Below, one piece after another: positions 48,896 to 60,102 of a stretch of DNA of 64,000 bases. Made by a program: the position numbers and the translations under genes. This DNA is from Pelobates cultripes (lineage: Eukaryota; Chordata; Amphibia; Anura; Pelobatidae). The stretch lies in contig OW240913.1 in the NCBI GenBank assembly GCA_933207985.1, positions 355,364,017 through 355,428,016 on the forward strand. The letters are read 5' to 3'. Positions within the stretch are counted from its first letter, which is position 1. Each line of letters opens with the position of its first letter. The notes beneath the pieces were generated by a model. The model worked only from the letters and a program-made list of their open reading frames with translations, did no database searches and was not told the origin of the DNA.

Positions 48896-49181
48896 AGTTA
48901 ATGAAGATCTATGCATGATAATTGGATAATAATTACTTAATTTCCCCTGCATGAATACTCTAAATAGCCATCTTTTTGCAGTTTAAAATATAATTATGTC
49001 TTAAAAAATACTACTGTCTGTTATATACAGTTAGCAATCTGGAACCTAGATTACATGAAACCCGGAACTGAAACGTTTTTTGGCACTCCACCACCACCTC
49101 CCGAACTGTAAAGAAAAAAACACTTTTGGTGTCTCCCTAGTCACCATCCCCACTCCATTTTGTTAGGGAAATTACATGCAT

Positions 49182-52100
49182 TACTGACATTGTTTTTTTT
49201 TATTTTTATTTTTTTATTTGCATAAAGTCATGGTACAGATATCACTGTTTTGTATACATAGAGAAGTAACAATTATCTGTATGCGTCAAATACATAGAAA
49301 ACAAGAATTTGTTGATAACAATTGTCTGTATGGTTTGTGAATCAAGATGTGTTTAAGTAAATACAAAAACAAAGATCAAAGATAACCCTGGTAGAATGGT
49401 ATGGAGTGTATGTTGGAAGTTTTCCCCTTCGGTTAGCTTGCCCATGCTATTGCGTCTTGCCCAAGGGTGCGTGTGGGATCCCCCCTCATGGGGAATGCTG
49501 AAGGTACGTGCACCACCAGGACCAGATAGATGTGTAAGAGTGGTATCTGTCTCAGAGGGAGTAGCAAATTTCCTCCATATTCCTAGTGGTTTCCACTCTT
49601 TGGATCCAATCTCTTATGGGCGGCGGGTTTTTCCAGTATATAGGGATCAATTGGTTTGCCGCTGTTATCAAATGTAGGAGTAGTTGTAGGAGTTTTTTCT
49701 TTGGGAAAGTTTGGTGGTGGGAGAAGGAAGATGAAAGAATCTGGGGTTGGGGTCAGTTTTTCCCCCAGTATCGTCTGTATAAGGCTAGAAATGCGCCCCC
49801 ACTAGGTTTGTATTTCTGGGCAGGACCACCAGAGGGGTGATGGCATCTCCAACATTGATCAGAGGATTGTGGGAATATGGCTCTTAGTCTCGCTGGTGTA
49901 TAATACCATCTAACTATTCTTTTATAGTTACTCTCTTGGGTCTCTGTGTTTCTAGATGTTTTGTGATTATGTCTAAAGATTTTGTGCCACCTATCAGGTG
50001 GTATGGTGATATTGAGCTCTGATTCCCATGCAGAAGTGAAGGCCTGAGGGTGTTTGGGCTGTATGGAGAGAAGGAGAGTGTACATGACAGAGATAAGCTT
50101 CTTTTTTAATATGTGCCCCTTGCAATACTTTTCAAAGGGTGTTAGTTCTTGGATTGCCCTCTGAGCCCAGTGTCCTTTCTTTAAAAAGTGTACCATTTTT
50201 ATGAAAACATTTGCATTGCTGTGATATCAGTCTCCGGTAACAATTTGTGTAAAGGTTTGATTTCATTCTCTTCAATTACTGCCTCCACTGACAAGTATTG
50301 TGAGTTATGATATTGCTTATCTATTTTCCCATCTGCTCCCGGAGGGAACAAGGGGTTGTGATTGATTGGATACAGTGGTGAGGGATAGGGGGATATGTCC
50401 TGATGTGAGCGTATGTGCGCCCATAGTCTGAGCGTGGGGGTGATGGTAGGATGTGTGCCATGGTGTAGTATGAAAGATCCTACCTTGTGCCACGGGATTG
50501 TGTAGATCGGGGTTCGGAAATAGGCGGCTTCCAGTTTCACCCATTGCTTATCTGAGTGTGGGTTGCACCATTCGTATACTCTAGTGAGCAGAGTTGCTTT
50601 GTGATATAATTCCACATCCATGAGGCTCAGCCCCCCCTCATCTTTTGGTCATTTAAGAAGTGAAAAGGATAATTGGGGTTTCTTATGTAGGTGGTGAATA
50701 ACTTGTGGAGGGTATTGAAAAAGTGTTTGGGCAGGTAGATGGGTTGGACTTGCAGTAAATAAAGGATGCGGGGTAGCACATTCATTTTTAGAATGCTTAT
50801 TTGGCAAAACCATCCGAAATGGGGCATGTTCCAAGACTTAAGGTCTGTAGTTATTGTTTGGATCAGTTTGGGGAAGTTGAGATCGTATATCTGAGAGATG
50901 TAATTTGGTATGTTTACCCCTAGGTATTGAAGTGACCCTTTTGCCCAAGTAAATGGATAATCCTGTTGTAGTCGTTCTGCAGTTTGTGAGGGAAGTGTGA
51001 TCGGGAGGATTTCACATTTGCTTAATGATATGTGGTAAAGAAATGGAGGAATGTGTGATTGTGAAGAGCATATCATCTGCAAATGCGGCTATCTTGTGGA
51101 TTGTGTTTCCTACTTGGATCCCATGTATGTGCGGATTCTCTCTGATGCCCTGTAAGAATGGTTCCAGGACCAGTACAAAGAGCAAAGGCGACAGAGGGCA
51201 CCTTGTCTTGTGCCATTGTAGATTCGCACCGGGTCTGATAATTGGCCATTGATGCGGATGTGTGCTGTGGGTGAGGAATAAACAGCTTCCAGCCACTTCA
51301 TCCAATTGGGACCAAAGCCCATATGTTGAAGTGTGAGCCTCATCAGGGTCCAGTCTACCCTGTCGAACGCTTTCTCGGCGTCAATCGACAGGAGTAGGCT
51401 GGTGTATGAGGTTTAGGATCTTGGTTGTGTTATGCTTAGCCTCCCTCCCCGAAACAAATCCCGACTGGTCTGGGTGGATCAAATCCTGGAGAATTGGGCA
51501 TAAGCGATTGGATAAAATTTTGGTGAATAATTTGAGGTCAGTGTTAGTTAGGGATATTGGTCTATAACTTCCGCATTGTGTGAGATCTTTGCCTGGTTTG
51601 GGCAAGAGTGTGATGATGGCATTTAGTGATTGTGGTGGGAGAGTGGAACATTGCAATAGGGAGTTAAATGAATTTAGTAAGGGTTGTGCCAGCTGTGTTG
51701 AGAATGTTTTATAGTATTTTGCTGTAAAGCCATCTGGGCCTGGGCTTTTTCCCAATGGTAAATGTTTGATTGTCTCTTGATATTCTTGAATGGAAAGAGG
51801 TTGGTCCAGGGAGTGTCTAAGGTTAGCCGGTATGGTGGCTGAAATTCTACTTGCGAGAAACTCTTGGATGTCCTCTAGTGGAGAGGGGGTGGTCCTTAAA
51901 TTATATAGTGAGGAATAGAAGTCATGGAAGGCCTTGGTTATGTCTGGCATGAGGCGAGAATTTTTGCCCTGTCTGTTTTTTATAGCAGCTATGAAGGTTC
52001 TTTCTCTCTGTTTTTTTAGTGCATGTGCTTAAAGACGGCCGCATTTGCCTCCCTGTGCGTAGTAAGGCTCTTTGTGAGTGTCAGTTTACGTTTGGTTTGG

Positions 52101-52905
52101 GTACTTAGGTGAATGTTGAGTTCTGTTCTTTTTTGGATCAGTGTTTTGTATATATCCAGAGTTAGGTTGGCTTTGTGAGTCTGTTCTAGCCCCCTGATTT
52201 CCCTGAGGAGTTGCGTTACGTGTGTGCTCTGTTGCTTTTTATGATTGGAGGCCAGTTGGATGAGTGTACCCCTGATTGTGCATTTGTGCGCCTCCCAGTT
52301 ATTTGGTTATGTGGATTTGGGTATTTGCTCTAGTTGATGCGAGGTATGTGTGAGCATGGGAGGTAGTGTCTAGAGTGCTGTCTAGTGAGATATTGAAGTC
52401 CCCCCCTAGAATTAAGAGTCCATCTGTGAAAGACTCCAGTTTTTTGAGTATCTTGTTGAGAGCTGAGAGTTGTTTCCTATTGGGTAGATATATGTTTGCT
52501 CGGGTGGTCGCGGTGTTACCTATTATTCCTTTTAGGAATATGAATCTCACTTGCTCATCTTCTGTGTGTTCCTTGTATGTGAAAGGGAGATGAGAACTCA
52601 GTATGATTGCCACTCCCCTGGATTTGGACCCTGAGTAGTTGCTAAAGTAGCCTTTCAGATATTTATTGTTTTTGAATGAGGGAGCTGAGCCTGCTCTGAA
52701 ATGAGTCTCCTGGACAAATACTACCTCAGCCTTCTGCTTGTGGTAATCTGCTAAGGCAAGGTATCGTTTCTCGGGTATATTGAGGCCCCTAGCATTGTGT
52801 GTGAGGATAGTGATGGTGGCCGGTGGTGACATCATGTCTGCTAGGAAGGGGATAGGTAAGAGTATGAATGGGGTGCCTCTCCGGTGCTAGTGTACTGACA
52901 TTGTT
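49182..52905 (-). mobile_element. L1-clade LINE, minus strand, with target duplication
   Basis: Bounded by the direct repeat TACTGACATTGTT (49182-49194 and 52893-52905, 13 bp). The body 49195-52892 begins on the plus strand with a T/A-rich tail (49195-49218), then a ~530-bp 3' UTR, then a nearly full ORF2 read on the minus strand, and stops about 57 bp upstream of the ORF2 start. ORF1 and the 5' UTR are absent. The 5' breakpoint lies beside a CA-rich microsatellite. Confidence 0.92.
49753..52835 (-). pseudogene. L1 ORF2 (endonuclease + RT), frameshifted
   Basis: Nearly complete ORF2 protein in pieces, from the start codon at 52833-52835. APE-type endonuclease (52299-52835): ILTHNARGLNIPEKR, VVFVQETHF, SRGVAIILS and LILGGDFNISLD. 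The same frame continues past a few stops to 51950-51381, with RT blocks LGKSPGPDGF, CGSYRPISLTNTDLKLFTK and HPDQSGFVSGR. Motif A, LSIDAEKAFDRVDW, spans about 51360-51405, followed by GTRQG and a frameshift. The catalytic FADD is at about 51075-51086. Thumb and C-terminal parts follow at 51082-50627, 50621-50199 and 50196-49753, each in a new frame; CWRC near the end is the start of the cysteine motif. It is too damaged to function. Confidence 0.92.
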
Positions 52906-53150
52906 ATACACATTCATATACCTACATACATATCCACATATACACACACATGGGCATATATATATATCGACACACACATTGATATACATATGCACACATT
53001 CATATGCATACACAGACTCATATACACAATGACTCATACATATATTCATGTACACACACATACACACATACACACAAACACATACACAGACTTTCATATA
53101 TACACACACAGACATTCATACACATGTTCATAATAAATCCACACACTGAT
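52906..53150. repeat. CA/TACA-rich microsatellite region
   Basis: Long stretch of cataca, cacaca and catata units with interruptions; it produces a Cys/Val/Tyr-rich open frame on the minus strand (52789-53115) that is an artefact. Confidence 0.85.
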
Positions 53151-54249
53151 ACTTCATTTTTATTTAATAAGTAATAAAATAATACACTTTTTTAACTTCT
53201 TACCTTGACGTGGAGACCTGTAGTAAAACCTCATCCCTCACGGAAATGGTCATAATGCTTGGAGAAGGCATTTAAAAATATGTTTTAAAAAGCTTTTTAA
53301 TGCTAGTAACAAAACCGGATAAGATCCATTTAGATGATTTTTTTTTTCTATCTGCAATCCCAGTGGAATAATAATACATGAATAATAATTTTAGATAGCT
53401 GGATAAGTATGGGCAGAGTTTAAAGATGAATCGCGTGACCCCTAATTTACCCAACCCAAGCTCATAGCCTTGTGTCCAATACTGACGTTCACAAAGAAAA
53501 GACAAACATTTCATTTGACCCATGTATGTTTGCAATCTGGCGGTTTGAGTTTATCATCTATATAAAGTACAGTTTGATATTTTATTAAAGCCAGCTCTAA
53601 TTTTGTGACTTGGTAAGATTGTATTTCTGACATCAGTACAGCCGAAACCTTTAAGTATATGAGAAGTTTATTGCTTGGAGCTCTGCTTTTATCTATTTAA
53701 TTGTATAGCACAGAGAGGGCCTGTGTAACTGTATCGAATATAAATTTGCACCACGTAAATTTAGATCCATGAGATTTACGAGGAAAATGAAGAAGCGTGT
53801 GCAAGAAACTTGGAAGTCAGAGTATAATTGCCCTAAATAATACCAAGCAATGCTAATGTCTATAGAGTCTTTGTTTTGGGAAGAAATTTGAGCCTTTTGC
53901 AGCCGAAGGGGTAACAGAGCAGTGTGTTGTATCCCCCTCTGGCAAGGAACATATAAAATGTTTTGGTAGCCCGGTTATCGACACAGCTGATACAACAAGA
54001 ATCTTATTCCAGGGACTTGTTTGGGGAATGATCCAGACAGCCCTGTATAGACTCTATTGTTGTGTGATGTTTTGGCTACAATAGAAACAAAATTGTTAAT
54101 TCGTTCCCCTTGAAAAATTGAAATGCAATACTAAAATTATATATACTGAGTTACAGACTGATTTAAATACCCTAAAGACAGTTTTAAAATGAAACAGATT
54201 TGTACTTTAACATAACTCATATATTCTTTGTGTGTGTTTGTATGTATAT
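53151..54249. other. Unassigned AT-rich DNA, no gene seen
   Basis: No recognised element or domain. Confidence 0.5.
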
Positions 54250-54370
54250 CTGTGCAACCATATCTACCAACTGTCCCAGATTTAAATGGACAGTCCCAAT
54301 ATGAGAACCTTGTCCTGCTGTCCAGGAATTCTGTTCTGGAGACTTGCTTCTGGGGAACACTGAGAAAAGT
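54250..54370 (-). repeat. Dispersed repeat, 'GGGACTGTCC' family copy 4
   Basis: On the minus strand it reads acagcaggacaaggttctc, ttgggactgtcc, then tctgggacagttggtagata, matching the 3' part of copies 1 and 2. Confidence 0.5.
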
Positions 54371-55390
54371 TTCTCCTCCCAATGTTTAAAAATATAGTAA
54401 AATAATTGACATAGTAACCTCCCAAATACACACAGACACAAACACACACACACACACAAACACATTTCTTTATATAAATTATATACAAAAGAAAAACACA
54501 ACTTCTATGTTGGACATGCTTTCATTCTCAGTGAATTGCCAAGAAGAAAACGTGTGGTTTATTTGATGAACAGTGCTGTGTTATAAGTGATCCAGTCACC
54601 GACTAGTTACTTGTCACTTGTGTGTGATACTAATGCCACATACATATGTTCCAGACATCCAGAGTCCAATCCACTGGTGGCACTGTTCTTTAATGCAAGC
54701 AAGAGTTAGAATGTAAGTGGCCCTGGGCGACTAGAAACATTGTGTATCTTTGCAGATGTATCTACATTTTTACAGTTCCAGTCTGGACTGTCCCTTTAAT
54801 ACTCCTACAAAGGGAATTAAAAGTGTAAAGTTTGAGATGTTAAACCAAGAACAGTTTTAATCAACATGACATATTTGTCACTTAGACAGCACAAGTTTAA
54901 TACTTTCTCCTTCAAAAGCCATGGCATTTTTTTCTGGAGGATTATGTCGTGTGCGAAAGCTGCTTTGAAGTTTGATTGAAACAAAAGGAACAAAAACGTA
55001 TAATTAAGTTGCAAATCCTAAGCATTACAGTCATAAAATGTGATCATATTTGTTTTACAAATTGTGGAGGTGTAAAAAGTGCTATATATAAAAAAAACGC
55101 AGAGTTAAAGAATAAATGGTAAAAAGTCTTAAACCATCACTTTACAAGATATAAGGATGATTATAGAATGTCCCTCTGTTGCAGTAAATCCAGGAGTGAC
55201 ACCATCTCTTCAACCTGGAAATGACTGAGCTCATTCAACCAGTCCTGGTCCAACTTCCGTTATATTTGTCGGCAAAGTCGTAGAGTACAGGAGGGCGTAA
55301 AATGGAATTTATTCAAAGACAAGAAATCTAACACCGTGAGGGTCAGAGTTTGTTCAGCTTTCAGGCACATTCTCAAGCACCGATGTGAGC
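54371..55390. other. Unassigned DNA with a (CA)n array
   Basis: An interrupted (CA)n array lies at 54423-54466. Otherwise no element or gene was recognised. Confidence 0.55.
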
Positions 55391-55732
55391 TACAATTGCA
55401 ATCAAAATTATTAAACCCCCATTTAAATTCAGGTTTAGTGTCGAAATCTACAGTCTTTCACCTGTTTGCAATAAACAAATCAAATGAAAGCAATTGAAAT
55501 AGCTCAACACAAGGAATGCTTCAAGTGGTTTCCCCAAATTCAACTGAAATGACAACTTATAATTACTCCAAATAACTCAAAATTATTCAACCCCCCCCCC
55601 CGAATTTGTTGTGTTGAGCTATTTCAGTTGTTTTTGTTTGATTTATTTCTTGCAAACAAGCTGAAAGTCTGCACATTTTGAGAATAAACCTGATTTTCAA
55701 TGAGGGGTTGAAAACTTTTGATTACAACTGTA
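55391..55732. mobile_element. Tc1/mariner-type foldback MITE, 342 bp
   Basis: TA dinucleotides at both borders (55391-55392 and 55731-55732) enclose inverted halves. The left half begins caattgcaatcaaaatta and the right half ends aacttttgattacaactg. Matching internal blocks include atagctcaacaca/tgtgttgagctat and caggttta/taaacctg. The centre holds a C run (about 55591-55601) and AT-rich sequence. The TA target, long inverted repeat and lack of coding fit a mariner-superfamily MITE. Confidence 0.82.
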
Positions 55733-56589
55733 AGTGAGTGAGTGATACCTGTGTATTACTCTCAGATATGTTGAGTGCTGAGTAGACCCTCAAATCAGTT
55801 GATTGACGAGCTCATAGAGAACCTGCAGACTGATCATTGACCACAGAGTAATTCTTCCTTTTAACGTGCATTGCCATGAACTGTCTTCAGTTCCTGTGAT
55901 ATATATTTTTTTAAAGATTTTTGTAAATGCTTTCGGTAATACAGGTGATCTATTATAAGTGACAGAGTACATTGCACCGGGCTTAAACATACATAATTTT
56001 TCTTAAATACCGATAGAGTGGACACGTTTTTCTGTGTGTTATGGAGACAGCGACCGGAATGTTTTTTTTTAGTATAATCATATCTGCAAATCAATACATG
56101 CCCCTAAGCCCTCAACAAGCTGTTATTTACATCAATCAAGTCATAGCATTGATACTACTAGGTAAAACACATTTGCTTTATTACAGCAATACCAGAATAA
56201 TCAATTAATGTACCCAAATGTATTATTTCATAATGAAATTGTAAATGGACATTGATTATAGTTCTAGCTAGGACACAGAAAAACGTGACATCAGTTTTTG
56301 ATTATTTTTATTATCAGGGCATTTGAGGATCTAATTCAACTTTTTTTTCTCAATACTGTCTATCCATCCATCAGTCTATTGGTCTAATTTCAAGTTTCCT
56401 TGCACTTAAAGCTGAAAGGTTGGTGGGGTTGGGCTACAAAAGTAGTGCAGTTATTAATTGAGAGTATGTTTTACCCGGATAGTTGTCCTCATGAACCTGT
56501 CTTGTCTGTTCTTAGGGGCACAGATGTTCGCCAGTGTATAGGGTTTCACTGAGATGGTACCCTTAAAGATGATATATCTACCACCTCCG
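55733..56589. other. Unassigned DNA, no gene seen
   Basis: No recognised element. Confidence 0.5.
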
Positions 56590-56820
56590 TGTGACATTGA
56601 AACAAAAGGCAGAGATTTGTGAATCAAATTGCAGACTTCTTAGACATCCCCTCTGGGTTGTCACTAGAGAAGCAATTAGTGTGATTGGTCAACTTAGGAG
56701 AATGGTCAGCTTTAAAATGTGCCTCTTGGATGTAACTATTTGTGCCATCTGGCTGTGTGGGTATTGTAATGCTGGAGACCTTTTTTCAGCGGTGTTGAGA
56801 CCCTTAGCGTTGAGAAACAG
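56590..56820 (-). pseudogene. L1-type endonuclease fragment
   Basis: On the minus strand, starting near 56818, LFLNAKGLNTAEKRSPALQ followed by a block like MAQIVTSKRHILK can be aligned with the N-terminus of the L1 ORF2 at 52835 (NARGLNIPEKRYLAL...AEVVFVQETHF). The Asn and the GLN-PEKR pattern are kept, but the catalytic QETHF is corrupted and stops follow. A scrap of ~75 codons, more decayed than the 49-53 kb copy. Confidence 0.72.
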
Positions 56821-56863
56821 GACAAGTCAAGGTTGCCGGTTGAAATGGCAACCTTGACTTGTC
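56821..56863. repeat. Perfect 17-bp hairpin
   Basis: Arms 56821-56837 and 56847-56863 (gacaagtcaaggttgcc and its exact complement) with a 9-nt loop. It sits exactly between the L1 endonuclease scrap and the minisatellite. No flanking repeats identify a MITE. Confidence 0.9.
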
Positions 56864-56922
56864 TATTTTGTTCTCTGCCACTTTAGTTCTTGCACATTGC
56901 ATCAGTTTATATTGTGACACAC

Positions 56923-57400
56923 ACTGCCATTGTAGTTTATACAAATTGTGTCACTGTATGGTTTGGCACATCCACTGCCATTGTAGTGTTTACAAATGGT
57001 GTCACTGTATGGTTTGGCACATCCACTGCCATTGTAGTGTTTACAAATTGTGTCACTGTATGGTTTGACACATCCACTGCCATTGTAGTGTTTACAAATT
57101 GTGTCACTGTGTGGTTTGACGCATCCACTGCCATTGTAGTGTTTACAAATTGTGTCACTGTATGGTTTGAAACATCCACTGCCATTGTAGTGTTTACAAA
57201 TTGTGTCACTGTATGGTTTGATGCATCCACTGCCATTGTAGTGTTTACAAATTGTGTCACTGTATGGTTTGACGCATCCACTGCCTTTGTCGTGTTTACA
57301 AATTGTGTCACTGTATGGTTTGACACATCCACTGCCATTGTAGTGTTTACAAATTGTGTCACTGTATGGTTTGACACATCCACTGCCATTGTAGTTTTTG
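56923..57400. repeat. 51-bp minisatellite, about 9.2 copies
   Basis: Units start (at actgccattgtag) at 56923, 56974, 57025, 57076, 57127, 57178, 57229, 57280, 57331 and 57382, each exactly 51 bp apart, with a few percent substitutions. Because 51 is divisible by three and lacks stops, long frames run through it on both strands (plus 56890-57426; minus 56902-57414 and 56937-57389), giving 17-residue repeats. These are by-products of the array. Confidence 0.95.
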
Positions 57401-58021
57401 ATATACGGTGTCACTATTTATTGTGACACAACCCATTGTGACTGCCAGTTTTAAACATTGTGCCACTATATAGTGTGACACACACTCTCACTATACTTTT
57501 CACACATTGTGCTACCATATAGTATTTCATACACTGTATACCTTTCACACATTGTTGTTACCATATAGTGTGACACACCATTGCTGTAATTTCCACACAT
57601 TTTGTCACTATATAGTGTTACACACTCACCATCACTGTAGTTTCTGCCCATTTTGTCACTATACATTGTGACACACACACACACACACACAGACTGTTTT
57701 GCCTATGTTGTCACTGTATATTGTTAACACATACACATTGTCACTATATATTGTGACACACACACACTTTCACTGTAGTGTTTCCCTATTTTGGCACTAT
57801 ATATTGTGCACACTGTCACTCTAGTTTCTCCATATTTTTTCACTATGTATTGTCACACACACACACACACACACACACTGTCACTGTAGTTTCTGTCTAT
57901 ATCGTCTAACACATACACACACACAGAGTCACTGTAGTTTCTGTCTATTTTGTCACTATATATTGTTTCACACACACACACACTGTCACTGTAGTTTTTG
58001 CCTATTTTGTCGCTATATATT

Positions 58022-58053
<32 letters not shown>
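57401..58053. repeat. Diverged minisatellite with CA expansions
   Basis: Degenerate units of the form cactgtagtttctgcc-attttgtcactatatattgtgacaca, clearly related to the 51-bp unit, with variable (CA)n expansions inside each copy (for example 57671-57690 and 57856-57878). Each unit holds a short palindrome, TGTCAC(TATATATT)GTGACA. Confidence 0.85.
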
Positions 58054-58056
<3 letters not shown>

Positions 58057-58610
58057 TCACTGTAGTTTCTGCCTATTTTGTCACTATGTATTGTCACACA
58101 TACACACACACACACACTGTCACTGTAGTTCTTGCCTATTTTGTCGCTATATATTGTTTCACACACACACTGTCACTGTAGTTTCTGCCCATTTTGTCAC
58201 TATATATTGTCACACATACACACACACACACTGTCACTGTAGTTTTTGCCTATTTTGTCGCTATATATTGTTTCACACACACACTGTCACTGTAGTTTCT
58301 GCCCATTTTGTCACTATATATTGTCACACATACACACACACACACTGTCACTGTAGTTCTTGCCTATTTTGTCGCTATATATTGTTTCACACACACACTG
58401 TCACTGTAGTTTCTGCCCATTTTGTCACTATATATTGTCACACATACACACACACACACTGTCACTGTAGTTCTTGCCTATTTTGTTGCTATATATTGTT
58501 TCACACACACACTGTCACTGTAGTTTCTGCCCATTTTGTCACTATATATTGTCACACATACATACACACACACACACACACACAGAGAGTCACTGTAGTT
58601 TTTGCCACTC
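58054..58610. repeat. 114-bp higher-order tandem array
   Basis: Two subunit types alternate: about 61 bp (tgcccattttgtcactat, then ttgtcacacatacacaca) and about 53 bp (tgcctattttgtcgctat, then ttgtttcacacacaca). Identical register points occur at 58170, 58284, 58398 and 58512, exactly 114 bp apart, with a longer first copy from 58054. The resulting 222-codon His/Thr-rich frame (57998-58666) repeats every 38 residues and is not a gene. Confidence 0.93.
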
Positions 58611-59396
58611 TGTCGCTCGTCGTGCTACATCCCAGAGCAGTGCCTCCTATCATGCCAGAGCAATAATGACTAGCCTTTGGAATCCTTACTGTTATGGGCT
58701 GCATTTTCGTTAATACTCGGTCAGTGCCAAAGGGTAGCCCTCGCTATGCTGTTTAATTAGATCTGCTGATGAAAGCTTTCAAATTGTGTCAATACTATGT
58801 CAGTTATCATTTATATAGCGCATACATATCCCATAGCACTTTATAGTAGGAACACAGATCATTCAGAAAATATTTAGGTGCATTATGCAAGTGCAAATTT
58901 ACTTTTATTTTTCAAGTAACACAATTAAATCTCATATTTAAAACCCTCCATCTTTGTGTGTCTAACTTCTTCACTATATTCCTAAAAAGTCATGATTCCT
59001 AGAATCTTAATGCATCCAGCTTTTGTGGGTTATTGGGTGATACATTGCTCTATGTGCCAGAGTTCTCCCATTTCTGTCTATCTGAAATATGATAAGGGTA
59101 GGTTTTCGCTTCCAGATGAGGAAATCTGCATGTTGTGGACAAGAATTGAGCAACGAGGATTCTAGGTATGGATTTCATTGGCTTATAGACCAGATGAAGA
59201 TGAAACCAGAATAAAAAAATGGCAAACTTTATTGTTCCATTAAAACAGCAGTCAGTCTGAGGAAAAGGGGAAAGTGGATGCTAGTAAGGGAGACTACCAC
59301 CAATGCATTTAAAGCACCATAAACACTGCACTTTATTAAGTGTTTCCCCACTATCAATATTGCTAATGAGGGGCTAAACTATCAGTGTCATTCACT
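58611..59396. other. Unassigned DNA with an L2-like tail scrap
   Basis: At about 58803-58850, tcatttatatagcgcatacatat...gcactttata resembles the 3' tail of the L2-like family. Nothing else was recognised. Confidence 0.5.
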
Positions 59397-59509
59397 AAAA
59401 TAAGAATTCAGATTGAATTTAAAATTTATGGTCAACTAGAACTCCAATCTGCTTTCAATTCCACTACTCTGGCCTTGAATTTAAAATTTACTTAGAATTC
59501 TCACTTTAG
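59397..59509. repeat. Palindromic MITE, ATTCACTAAA family
   Basis: Left end ttcactaaaataagaattca, inverted gaattctcactttag near 59496-59509, with internal gaatttaaaattta blocks in both halves. It abuts the TTAA MITE that begins at 59510. Confidence 0.6.
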
Positions 59510-60102
59510 TTAAAAGGGTACTATAGTGTCAGGAGCACACTAAAGTGACACTATAGTTCTAAAACTACCATTAGTGGGCCAGTCCCCCTTACCTCTTGTT
59601 AGAAATGTGATATACTCACCTTTTTCCAGGGCTTTACATCTGCCCCCCCACCCCCATTCCACCTCCTTGGCTGACATCATCAAAGTTGATGATTTCAGCC
59701 AATCACAATGCTTTCCCATAGGAAAGCGTTAGATTGGCTGAGATTGTCAATTCTGATGATCTCAGCCAAATAGGCGAGGCTTGGGCGGAGCCAAACACAG
59801 TCCTGGCCAATCAGCATCTCCTCATGGAGATGCATTGAATCAGGTTTCTGGAGACTCTAAATGTCAATACTGCACTTTGACTCTAAATGTCAATACTGCA
59901 CTTTGTCCTGCACTGATCCAGGAAGCACCTCCAGTGGCCTTCTGAGGAGTGGCCAGTGGAGGTGTTACTAGGCCATAATGCAAACACTGCCTTTTTTCTG
60001 AAAAGGCAGCATTTACACTGAAAAGCCTGCAAGGATAGGCTATAGACACCAGAACCACTACATTACGCTGTAGTTGTTCTTGGGACAATAGTGTCTTTTT
60101 AA
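59510..60102. mobile_element. TTAA MITE, 593 bp
   Basis: TTAA at both ends (59510-59513 and 60099-60102), ends TTAAAAGGGTACTATAG and attgtcttttt-like complement (caatagtgtctttttaa). A 12-bp stem near the left end (actatagtgtca, 59520-59531, with its complement 59546-59557) mirrors the first hairpin of the 11326 element. A perfect 26-bp tandem duplication lies at 59852-59903. A closely similar interior is found at 63412-63830. Confidence 0.8.

Noticed and set aside
56890..57426. 178-codon open frame with a 17-residue repeat, and two long antisense frames
   Set aside because: They arise because the 51-bp tandem unit is divisible by three and lacks stops; amino-acid sequence shows no fold and frames exist on both strands.
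56923..58600. Regularly spaced repeats resembling a CRISPR array
   Set aside because: Units are contiguous tandem copies without unique spacers, in a vertebrate genome with no cas genes.
57998..58666. 222-codon His/Thr/Cys-rich repetitive protein
   Set aside because: Entirely within the 114-bp CA-rich tandem array; composition is dictated by (CA)n.
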